From positions 1-64,000 of the forward strand of contig NZ_CP136708.1 in the NCBI RefSeq assembly GCF_032925565.1: a DNA stretch of 64,000 bases. The letters are read 5' to 3'. The stretch comes from Alteromonas sp. CI.11.F.A3. Its GTDB lineage: Bacteria; Pseudomonadota; Gammaproteobacteria; Enterobacterales; Alteromonadaceae. Positions 35,128 to 43,266 of this stretch are shown piece after piece (positions within the stretch are counted from its first letter, which is position 1; the number at the start of each line of letters is the position of its first letter). The notes below the pieces were generated by a model that was given only the letters and a program-made list of their open reading frames with translations, was not told the DNA's origin and did not search any database. A program made the position numbers and the translations under genes.

Positions 35128-35158
35128 ATTTGGTAAGTTAATAAACAGCTTACCAAAT
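35128..35158. promoter_or_regulatory. Perfect 10-bp inverted repeat upstream of the LctP-family gene
   Basis: ATTTGGTAAG (35128-35137) and CTTACCAAAT (35149-35158) flank an 11-nt loop, 33 bp before the permease start. No U-tract follows, so an operator or leader hairpin is more likely than a terminator. Confidence 0.45.
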
Positions 35159-35190
35159 ATAATGCACGCATTAAGCGAAGCCATCTCACT

Positions 35191-36849
35191 ATGATGAATT
35201 TAGCGTTCTCTTACCTTCCTCTTATTTTGCTTATTACCTTAATGGTAAAAAAGAACCCTATGCCATCTAGCAAAGCCTTACCTTTAAGCGCGTTGGTCGC
35301 TTATATAGTGGTGCTATTGGTATTCAAACAAGACGCAAGGTTAGTGAATGCCAATGTAATAAGTGGCGCATTGCTAGCACTCACCCCGCTGTCTATTATC
35401 GCAGGCGCTATATTCCTTTTTAAATGCATGGAAGTTACCGGTGCATTAGCTATTTTACGCAAAGCGCTAGACGGCGTAAGTGCAAACCCTGTAGCCCAAC
35501 TAATGATTGTGGGCTGGGCGTTTATGTTTCTAATTGAAGGTGCCAGTGGCTTTGGTACACCCGCCGCCATTGCCGCGCCCATACTTTACAGCCTAGGTTT
35601 TCCCGCCTTACGGGTGGCACTGTTCTGTTTAGTGCTTAATACCATTCCTGTTACGTTTGGAGCCATGGGTACACCCGTATGGTTTGGACTATCGCTACTA
35701 GAACTTCCTCAACAAAGCGTGCTGGAAATAGCACAGCAAGCGGCCCTTATTAACACTATCGCCGCCCCTATCATTGTGATATTAGCATTGCGGTTAGTGG
35801 TAAACGATACCGCCGATATTAAAAAGAACCTGCTGTTTATTCTGCTTTCCACCTGCGCATGCACCCTACCCTATTTGGGGCTAAGTTACTTCGGCGTAGA
35901 ATTCCCATCGTTACTGGGCGGTCTAATTGGCCTAGTTATTACCCTATTACTGGCAAAATATAAAGTAGGGACAGAGACAACAAATCAACCAGCAGCTAAT
36001 CGACCCGAAGCTAATCGACAAGCAAGCACCGAACAAACGTCATCAATTACAGTACCATTAAAAACGCTAGTTAAAGCCGCGTTCCCGCTGTGGGGCACTG
36101 TGTTACTTTTGGTATTAACTCGCCTGCCCGAGCTTGGGTTAAAAGCGCTTTTACAAGCTACCGAACCTGCATTACACATTAGCCTAGGTTTTTTAGGCAC
36201 CTTTCATATAAGCACAAGTTTAGTGGCCAGCTTGACCAGCATTTTAGATACCGCGGTAACCTGGAAGCATAGCGTTTTGTATATTCCGTCTATTATTCCT
36301 TTTGCGGTAACAGGCAGCGTAACCTTGTGGCTATTTCGCCAACAAGCAGCATCGAACACGCTAAAAACCGCAAGCCAACAAACCCTAGCGCGCATGCGCA
36401 CACCTTTTTTCGCCATGCTAGGCGCGCTTATCTTTGTGAATATGATGATGCTTGGCGACAGTTCTGGCCAAAACAGCGCAGCGGTTGCCCAAATAGGCCA
36501 TCACTTGGCACAAATAACGGGCGCCAACTGGACCTTCTTCGCACCAGTTTTAGGCGCGCTAGGCTCATTCTTTTCAGGGTCGGCCACTATATCGAATTTA
36601 ACCTTCGCGGGCATTCAAACCACCATTGCCGAACAACTGTCATTACCCCTTACCACCATACTGGCACTTCAAAGTGTAGGCGCCGCCATGGGCAATATGG
36701 TGTGCATAAATAACATAGTGGCCGTTACCGCTATTCTGGGCTTGCAAAACCGCGACGGCGACATTCTAAAAAGCACATCATTAATACTGGCCGTGTTTGC
36801 TATTGTGGCGGGGGGCATGGGTGTGTTGCTGGTTGGGGTTGGGGGTTAA
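35191..36849 (+). CDS. L-lactate permease (LctP/LldP) family transporter
   Basis: 552 residues with about 12-14 membrane helices and the family signatures FLIEGASGFGTPAAIAAPIL, NTIPVTFGAMGTPVWFG and, near the C-terminus, GSFFSGSATISNLTF and GAAMGNMVCINNIVAV. Members import L-lactate, D-lactate or glycolate with protons. It is the last gene of the betaine plus arm, 165 bp after etfB with an inverted repeat between. The physiological substrate here is unknown. A link to betaine metabolism (moving a short hydroxy or keto acid derived from serine) is only suggested by position. Confidence 0.85.
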   Translation: MMNLAFSYLPLILLITLMVKKNPMPSSKALPLSALVAYIVVLLVFKQDARLVNANVISGALLALTPLSIIAGAIFLFKCMEVTGALAILRKALDGVSANPVAQLMIVGWAFMFLIEGASGFGTPAAIAAPILYSLGFPALRVALFCLVLNTIPVTFGAMGTPVWFGLSLLELPQQSVLEIAQQAALINTIAAPIIVILALRLVVNDTADIKKNLLFILLSTCACTLPYLGLSYFGVEFPSLLGGLIGLVITLLLAKYKVGTETTNQPAANRPEANRQASTEQTSSITVPLKTLVKAAFPLWGTVLLLVLTRLPELGLKALLQATEPALHISLGFLGTFHISTSLVASLTSILDTAVTWKHSVLYIPSIIPFAVTGSVTLWLFRQQAASNTLKTASQQTLARMRTPFFAMLGALIFVNMMMLGDSSGQNSAAVAQIGHHLAQITGANWTFFAPVLGALGSFFSGSATISNLTFAGIQTTIAEQLSLPLTTILALQSVGAAMGNMVCINNIVAVTAILGLQNRDGDILKSTSLILAVFAIVAGGMGVLLVGVGG

Positions 36850-36934
36850 TGGTTTTTGATAAAGGTTAACTGTATCTCTAGCGATTCGAAGATGAATACA
36901 ATAATGTTCACACGACGTGAAGAAGGAATTAATC

Positions 36935-36952
36935 ATGGATAGAATTAAATGA
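36935..36952 (+). promoter_or_regulatory. Five-codon leader ORF overlapping the helicase start
   Basis: AGAAGGA lies seven bases before ATG 36935, which reads M-D-R-I-K and stops at TGA (36950-36952). That stop overlaps the helicase ATG (36949) as ATGA. The helicase ATG itself has no ribosome site at proper distance, so its translation may depend on re-initiation after this tiny ORF. Confidence 0.45.
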
Positions 36953-39567
36953 CTTTATCAGACTACCTCCGAAGTCTAGGTTTTCAACAGATAGATTCTC
37001 AGTTCACTTCTTACCTTTTCAGTGATAACAGCCAAAAAGTCGGTATCATCATCGATACGCAACTGTATGGAGCCAACAAACCCAGCTTTCGCTACCACGT
37101 ATACACTTCGTGGCAAAACATGTTGATGCATAAATTTGAGCGTCTATACCGCTTTATTGACAGCGAAGCACACGAATACAGATTGCTAATTGGTGCAATA
37201 TTAAATGACAGTACTGATGAATATGATTTTCGGCAGTTTGGCGCTGACAGACAGGTTAGTGAAACGGACCCAACTCGCCCAGAATATAATTTTGAAAGTT
37301 TATTTGAGCAGGTTTATGGTTCAAAATATCTGCATGCTTTAGAGCGAGAATATCAGTATGTAGACTTGCTTGGTAAAAGCCGATATGTGGATTACGTTCT
37401 TAAAACTATTGATGGCGAAATTGCCATCGAGCTTAACGGTGAAAGCTTTCACCATCCACTGCACATCAGACAAAGCCGTTATCAATCCCAGCTACTTAAG
37501 CAAAATTCGCTTATGAAAGACGGTATCAAGGTATATCGCTGGTCTAATGCTGGAATGGCTGATGAGAAGAAGTTTGCAGATCAAATTCGCCTCTACTTTG
37601 GAGAGGAAGATAAATTTTGCGGTAAGCCAACAGCAAGCCAATTCAGAAACATTAGTTTTTCACTTTTCAAACACCAACAAGATGCACTATTAGATATTGA
37701 AAATGGCAGAGCGCAGGGAAAAAATACATTTTTGCTAGTACTGCCAACTGGAACCGGAAAAACCGAAGTATTTATTGCAGACCACAGCAATCAAAAAAAA
37801 TTAGGCAACGCTGATAGAGCGTTAGTCATTGTTCCGTTCAAAGACTTACGCGAACAAACGAAAGACCGGTTCATAGAACGAAACCCCAACCTCATAGTTT
37901 CCTCCAACATTTTGGACTCATCAGCTCATGTAATAGTGCAAACGACACAAGCAATCCAACGACAATTTGCTTCGCTTTCAACGGATCATTTTGATTATAT
38001 TGTGGTGGATGAAGCTCATCATGCCCCTGCACAAGGCCTTAAACGAGTATTAGAACACTTCAATCCAAAAACGTTGTTTGGTTGCACCGCTACGGATAAA
38101 AGACTCGACCAAAAAGATCTTGCTGAAATATTCGGTCGATATCAATTGAACATGACTCTTGAAGAGGCGATTAAACAAAAGCTATTACCACCAATTCGCG
38201 CTTTTCGTTTGGAAAGTAACATTGATTTTTCTCAGGTTAGATTCAACGGAAAAGAGTTCGTTAAAAGCGACTTAAACAAGCGCGTTATATTACCTTCCCG
38301 TGACCAACTTATTGTAGACGTACTCTCTAAGTACTTTACACAGCAAGATGCTGTAACAGGACAGTCTTTAGCAGCGCTGCAAGGTGTTATCTTCTGCGTT
38401 GACGTGAAACACGCCAATCGAATAGCTGCGCTTCTAAAGAAACATAATATTAGCGCCGAAGCCGTTTCTGCAAATAGCAGAGAAGGATTAAAGAAGTACA
38501 AAGAAGGTAAGGTACGTTTTCTATGTGCATGCGATTTGTTGAATGAAGGATGGGATGCACCCAATACCTCTATTGTTGTAATGGCACGGCCAACCATGTC
38601 GAAAGTGCTATATATGCAGCAACTAGGAAGAGGCACACGTAATCATCCTGGCAAGGAAGCACTTTATGCCATTGATGTAGTTGATAGCTATGGTCCCGCG
38701 CTACAACCATGGAGCTTACACAGTATATTTAATCTTGATGGTTATAAGCCCTTCGCTGACATATTTAGTCCAAACGAGGCGTTTGTAGGTGAAGAAGTGA
38801 TTCTTGATCACCTTTATGAACACGAGCGCAAACTTCATCCCATCAAGTTATTTAACTTTGAAGATGAGTTTGGCGATTACATTAATGATGAACAGCTCGC
38901 TAGGGAACTTTTTGTATCGACTGGTACGGTTAAAGCTTGGGTAAAAAATCAAGGTTTAGTCCCAGACAAACAGTTACCGTTTGGTAGTCATATGCTCAAT
39001 TATTATGAACAAAGTAGAGTGGACGAAATACGCGGGGAAAAAAAACTTAAATACCGCAACGAAGACACACGAAGAGATGATTTTTTCGAGTTTTTAGAAC
39101 AACGTGATTACACGTTTTCATTCAAAATTATATTTCTGCTACTGATGCTAAAGCATGCCGATAAAACTGGAGAAGTGAGCCTTTCGCTACTGAGAGCGGA
39201 TTATCAATCATTTTATAAAAAGCTGTTAACAAAATACGGCCAAGCGGAAAAAACCAATAGCCCGCTGAACAATGAAGAATACCTAGATAATGTACCAGCT
39301 ATTACGAAAAGTATTTTACAGAACCCTTTCGAAAAGTTTGAACGCAAAAACTTCATGTATCACGCCAAAGAGTTAGACAAGCTGGCGTTCGACCCTGTGC
39401 TATGGGAAAAGCTGAAAAGTGGCGATATGGAGTTAATAAGGAAGCAGATGCTATCAGACGGAAAAGGTTATTTTAACAAACATCTAGAAGATGGGGCATT
39501 CAATGAAAGCATTTTTGAATATAAGAAGAACGTCTTATCAGAAAATGGGGGCATCTTCACTGGCTGA
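36949..39567 (+). CDS. SF2 helicase fused to an N-terminal PD-(D/E)XK-like nuclease, with a C-terminal HTH
   Basis: 872 residues, first gene of the defence island. The N-terminal region (about 115-200) reads as a nuclease fold: FESLFEQVYG, then VDYVLKTIDGEIAIELNGE (Asp near 148, Glu 161), then LLKQNS (Lys near 184). The helicase core has PTGTGKT (266-272), DEAHH (354-358), GCTATDKR (378-385) and QQLGRGTRN (557-565), in the COG1061-like branch. A MerR-like helix-turn-helix follows (LARELFVSTGTVKAWVKNQG, about 650-670). It probably tracks DNA and cuts foreign molecules, but no close named system was recognised. It is 486 bp from the methyltransferase cassette, so co-function is uncertain. Confidence 0.72.
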   Translation: MTLSDYLRSLGFQQIDSQFTSYLFSDNSQKVGIIIDTQLYGANKPSFRYHVYTSWQNMLMHKFERLYRFIDSEAHEYRLLIGAILNDSTDEYDFRQFGADRQVSETDPTRPEYNFESLFEQVYGSKYLHALEREYQYVDLLGKSRYVDYVLKTIDGEIAIELNGESFHHPLHIRQSRYQSQLLKQNSLMKDGIKVYRWSNAGMADEKKFADQIRLYFGEEDKFCGKPTASQFRNISFSLFKHQQDALLDIENGRAQGKNTFLLVLPTGTGKTEVFIADHSNQKKLGNADRALVIVPFKDLREQTKDRFIERNPNLIVSSNILDSSAHVIVQTTQAIQRQFASLSTDHFDYIVVDEAHHAPAQGLKRVLEHFNPKTLFGCTATDKRLDQKDLAEIFGRYQLNMTLEEAIKQKLLPPIRAFRLESNIDFSQVRFNGKEFVKSDLNKRVILPSRDQLIVDVLSKYFTQQDAVTGQSLAALQGVIFCVDVKHANRIAALLKKHNISAEAVSANSREGLKKYKEGKVRFLCACDLLNEGWDAPNTSIVVMARPTMSKVLYMQQLGRGTRNHPGKEALYAIDVVDSYGPALQPWSLHSIFNLDGYKPFADIFSPNEAFVGEEVILDHLYEHERKLHPIKLFNFEDEFGDYINDEQLARELFVSTGTVKAWVKNQGLVPDKQLPFGSHMLNYYEQSRVDEIRGEKKLKYRNEDTRRDDFFEFLEQRDYTFSFKIIFLLLMLKHADKTGEVSLSLLRADYQSFYKKLLTKYGQAEKTNSPLNNEEYLDNVPAITKSILQNPFEKFERKNFMYHAKELDKLAFDPVLWEKLKSGDMELIRKQMLSDGKGYFNKHLEDGAFNESIFEYKKNVLSENGGIFTG

Positions 39568-40053
39568 AACGCGAGCGATTATGGGGCTGTTTTACAATGG
39601 TTATGGTGAATTCACAAGGCTTCTTGCCAAGTAGGAACGTTTCTGTAAGAAACTTACGAAGCAGCCCGTTTTTCAGCTTATCCTGCACTTTTTCATCCTT
39701 CAGCCGGTTTGCTGAAATCAATATATTCCACCAGACTACGTAGCTAGCCTGAATACAATACAGTCACGTGAATCGAGCTTTTTTTAAAGCTGATTGCTTT
39801 GGAACACACATCAGCCACTCTGAGCACTTCTAATTTACCCATATTTTATATCATTCGGTTGCCCAAATTAAATTGATACTAATCCGTTTAGACATTGATA
39901 ATGCCTATGAAACTGTCATTTTTTGCTAAAACAACTCAAAGGTTACATTAAGTTTAGTTTTTCTTTGACTACAATAATTGTTAACCTATCAGTTAGCATG
40001 TATATGCGTACAGCTTTTGCAGGCTGGAATTCCACTGCTTCCGTATATAGAAT
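39568..40053. other. Non-coding gap inside the defence island
   Basis: 486 A/T-rich bases. A minus-strand frame (39557-39763) is open for 69 codons but has no ATG and was not called. The right half should hold the promoter of the methyltransferase cassette. AGCTTT-TTTT-AAAGCT (39776-39791) is a small dyad of unknown meaning. No tRNA, repeat array or transposase was recognised. Confidence 0.4.
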
Positions 40054-40065
40054 TTGCGAGAAGCT

Positions 40066-41403
40066 ATGTCAGACCCTATATGTATTCATCAAAAAGTGAA
40101 TCACGAAAATAGCCTGCATCACTCCAGACTCTTTCGGCTTAGTAGTAATATAATGACAAATAAAAACGACGCGCTTAAACAAGCAGAAAAACTGCTTACT
40201 CCTCTGGCACTTCCACATATTCCGCAGGAAAGCAGTATTGAAGCAGTCGTTGACCAGTGGTTACACGCGATTGCCACCGACAGCAAGTTTTATTGCAACC
40301 CAAACATTTCCTGCCCCGAAGAACTAAAAAATTCGGCGGTTTCCCACCTGAAAGAGCATGCTTTGTATAAAACACGGGAAACTTTCTATGACGATGTATT
40401 CTTCCAGCTACCGCTTAAGCCGGTGCTGAATCCGAAATTCAGATTTATTGATCTTTTTGCGGGTATTGGTGGTGTTAGATTAGGGTTTCAGCAAAACGGC
40501 GGAGCCTGCGTTTTCTCCTCCGAGTTCGATAAGCATGCGCAACAAACTTATAAGGCCAACCACGGTGAGGTTCCGTTTGGCGATATAACACAAGTTCCTG
40601 CAAGTGAAATTCCGGACCATGATGTACTCTTGGCTGGATTCCCTTGCCAACCGTTCTCTCATGCTGGCCTAAAACTGGGAGTTGAAGATACACGCGGAAC
40701 TCTGTTTCACGACATCGCAAATATTCTGACCACTAAAAGGCCAAGGTTTGCTTTGCTTGAAAACGTGAAAGGTTTAATCAGCCATGACAAAGGCCACACT
40801 TTAAAAGTTATCCTTAATACTTTGACGAATATAGGGTATAGCTGCAATATTCCTAAAGAAGTTATTGAACATGGAAGTACAAAAGAAATACAGAAACTGG
40901 CTAAAGAAATGGTCTTAAAGTCTGTAGATTATGGAATCCCTCAAAACAGACAGAGAATTTATATTGTACTGTGGCGCGATGGTGAGATCGAAAAATTCGG
41001 ATATCCAAAACCATTTGAAAAAATAACAACCGTTGGCGACATTTTAGAACAAGATCCAGATCCAAAACTAACAATTTCAGACAAACTATGGGCTGGTCAT
41101 CAAAGACGTAAAGCTCAGAACAAGATAAATGGTAAGGGTTTTGGATTCGGTATTGTTACGGCAGAATCACCTTACACCAATACTATTTCTGCAAGATATT
41201 ACAAAGATGGTAGTGAAGTTCTAATTGAACAGCCTGGCAGAAACCCACGAAAATTGAGCCCCAGAGAGGCTGCTAGACTACAGGGGTTTCCTGACGAATT
41301 TGAATTGAACCCATCCAAGGTTCAGTCATATAAACAATTTGGAAACAGTGTTACGGTTGATGTTATAAACGCATTAGCGAAGCAAATAGCCGCTCTTTTG
41401 TAA
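40066..41403 (+). CDS. DNA C5-cytosine methyltransferase of an LlaJI-like R-M cassette
   Basis: 445 residues from ATG 40066; an ATG at 40153 is an equally possible start. Motif I FIDLFAGIGG, motif IV GFPCQPFSHAG (catalytic Cys), motif VI ALLENVKGL, motif VIII QNRQRIYIV and motif X QFGNSVTVDVI are all intact. The target-recognition region lies between motifs VIII and IX. An extra ~125 N-terminal residues precede motif I. It lies 12 bp before the McrB-like gene and 15 bp separate that from the McrC-like gene. A C5 methyltransferase with an McrBC-like pair is the layout of LlaJI-type systems, in which it protects host sites from the NTP-dependent nuclease. The sequence recognised is not known. 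Confidence 0.9.
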   Translation: MSDPICIHQKVNHENSLHHSRLFRLSSNIMTNKNDALKQAEKLLTPLALPHIPQESSIEAVVDQWLHAIATDSKFYCNPNISCPEELKNSAVSHLKEHALYKTRETFYDDVFFQLPLKPVLNPKFRFIDLFAGIGGVRLGFQQNGGACVFSSEFDKHAQQTYKANHGEVPFGDITQVPASEIPDHDVLLAGFPCQPFSHAGLKLGVEDTRGTLFHDIANILTTKRPRFALLENVKGLISHDKGHTLKVILNTLTNIGYSCNIPKEVIEHGSTKEIQKLAKEMVLKSVDYGIPQNRQRIYIVLWRDGEIEKFGYPKPFEKITTVGDILEQDPDPKLTISDKLWAGHQRRKAQNKINGKGFGFGIVTAESPYTNTISARYYKDGSEVLIEQPGRNPRKLSPREAARLQGFPDEFELNPSKVQSYKQFGNSVTVDVINALAKQIAALL

Positions 41404-41415
41404 TAAAGGACTAAA

Positions 41416-43251
41416 ATGTTAAAACGTTTAACGGACTATAGACCCAAACAACGTATTGTTGAAAGCTCTCATCTGTCAGATTATAAATTATCACCTCCTT
41501 TACAATATTTATTAAAGCATAATCTAGGGCCAATGGATTATGAATTTAACAAATATACATCTTATGCAATAACAGATAAGGAAAATGGCGATAAACCTGC
41601 TAATTTTGCTGTTATACCAAATCAGTATTTCGTTTACGCAGTTGAAATGTATGACTTCGCTATTGAACTGTTTAAATATTTTGAGATATACGAAAAGTTA
41701 AGGACACGAGGGCAGCTTCTGCTGGGTGATTACAATCTTATACTCAACAACTTGCAGTCAAATAGCTTTCTTTCCTCTAACTTTCAAAATCAGGAGGACA
41801 TGGAGTTTTTTGCACAGTTCTTAGATAAGGATGACGATTCTGGCAGACTTGGTTCAAAAAGGTTAGTAAATGATAGTGGCAAGTCCAGAGGTTCCCGAGA
41901 TTGCTTTGGCTCGGTAATTCTTAAGGAGATAAACTTACCAGATGCATCCTCCAGTATCTTCGGAAGGCTTGTTTATGACCTGTGTAAACACCCACAAGTA
42001 TATAAAAGCTTAAGAGATGCTTATCTGATCGAAAAAGCTGACGCATATGAGTTGCCTGATGATAATGTTACTTTTATCCACCTCCCTAAACCCTTTCTTC
42101 TACTAGCAGGCATATCCGGCACGGGTAAAACGCGGTTTGTCCGAGAACAAGCTAGGTACGGCGCTTATAAACTAGTTGCAGTAAGGCCTGACTGGCATGA
42201 ACCTGGGGACTTACTCGGATATGAAACCCGCTTAACTGGATCCGGCAACCCCGAATATGTATCAACGGAAGTGCTGAAATTCATAGCTGCTGCGTGGAAG
42301 GAGCTGGTTGATATCGGCTTTGACTTGGAAGCCAGTGAACGGGACGGTATAAATTCTATCCATGTTTCCGGCGAGCAAGGTGCGCTCTCTAGTGTTCGAG
42401 CTCACTGGTTATGCTTGGATGAAATGAACCTAGCGCCGGTAGAACAGTACTTTTCAGACTATCTGTCGGTCTTGGAAACACGCAAGTGGCATAAAGATGG
42501 TAGTTCGTTTACTTATTCCTGCGATGCCCTGCTCGACAGCGGAAAGCTGAACGTGGGTGGCACCAAACTTAGAAAAGACCTTGGTCTGGAAGGGCTGGAA
42601 TTTGATGAGCTGTGGGAATTGTTCTCAAAAATAGGTTTACCGGTCCCGCTCAACCTGATTGTGGCAGGTACTGTTAATATGGATGAGACGACCCATGGAT
42701 TTTCCCGCAAGGTAATTGACCGTGCAATCAGTTTTGATTTTGGTGAATTCTTTCCGAATGATTTTGATGCTTTCTTTGATGAAGAAGAAGCACAGAAAAA
42801 ACATCCAGTGAAGCTCAGTTTTCCACTATCCTCTCACACAGGAGCTGCGACAAACGCCGCAAAGGAAAGCCGAACATTTCTTAAAGCCGTAAATGAAGTA
42901 CTCAAAGGCTCGCCTTTCGAACTTGCATTCCGCGCACTTAACGAGCTGTTACTTACAGTAGAGTCATTCGACGGCGTAAACTCGGACAGAATTAAATTAC
43001 AGGCTGTCTGGGATGACTTCCTGATGATGAAGCTGCTTCCAAGAATTGAAGGTGATGCTGATAAGGTCGATACTATATTGAATTCACTGGAAGGCGTGTT
43101 AAGCGAGCAACTCTCCGATATATGGAGCGGTGAAAAAGTTCGACCTGATCTTTGGCGTGAACCGGAAGAAAAAATAGCATGCCGCTCAAAAAGAAAAATT
43201 GAGTTAATGAAGGAAAAGCTATCGGGTGGATTTACCAGCTTCTGGCCATAA
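41416..43251 (+). CDS. McrB-like AAA+ NTPase (restriction subunit 1)
   Basis: 611 residues. Walker A GISGTGKT (232-239), Walker B LCLDEMN (332-338) and the sensor segment AGTVNMDETTHGFSRKVIDRA (about 417-436) are the McrB GTPase-type signatures. The ~210 residues before the AAA+ core do not resemble the methyl-binding N-domain of E. coli McrB by eye. In LlaJI the corresponding region recognises an unmethylated target, which would fit the methyltransferase next door. AAAGGA precedes the ATG, and the gene is closely packed in the cassette. It probably forms a ring that hydrolyses NTP (GTP in McrB) and drives the McrC-like nuclease. Confidence 0.85.
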   Translation: MLKRLTDYRPKQRIVESSHLSDYKLSPPLQYLLKHNLGPMDYEFNKYTSYAITDKENGDKPANFAVIPNQYFVYAVEMYDFAIELFKYFEIYEKLRTRGQLLLGDYNLILNNLQSNSFLSSNFQNQEDMEFFAQFLDKDDDSGRLGSKRLVNDSGKSRGSRDCFGSVILKEINLPDASSSIFGRLVYDLCKHPQVYKSLRDAYLIEKADAYELPDDNVTFIHLPKPFLLLAGISGTGKTRFVREQARYGAYKLVAVRPDWHEPGDLLGYETRLTGSGNPEYVSTEVLKFIAAAWKELVDIGFDLEASERDGINSIHVSGEQGALSSVRAHWLCLDEMNLAPVEQYFSDYLSVLETRKWHKDGSSFTYSCDALLDSGKLNVGGTKLRKDLGLEGLEFDELWELFSKIGLPVPLNLIVAGTVNMDETTHGFSRKVIDRAISFDFGEFFPNDFDAFFDEEEAQKKHPVKLSFPLSSHTGAATNAAKESRTFLKAVNEVLKGSPFELAFRALNELLLTVESFDGVNSDRIKLQAVWDDFLMMKLLPRIEGDADKVDTILNSLEGVLSEQLSDIWSGEKVRPDLWREPEEKIACRSKRKIELMKEKLSGGFTSFWP

Positions 43252-43266
43252 AGGGAGAAATTAGAC

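Noticed and set aside
39557..39763. Minus-strand open frame of 69 codons in the gap after the helicase
   Set aside because: Protein-like in places (VVWWNILISANRL) but it has no ATG, no ribosome site and overlaps the helicase end; at best a remnant of an unknown gene.
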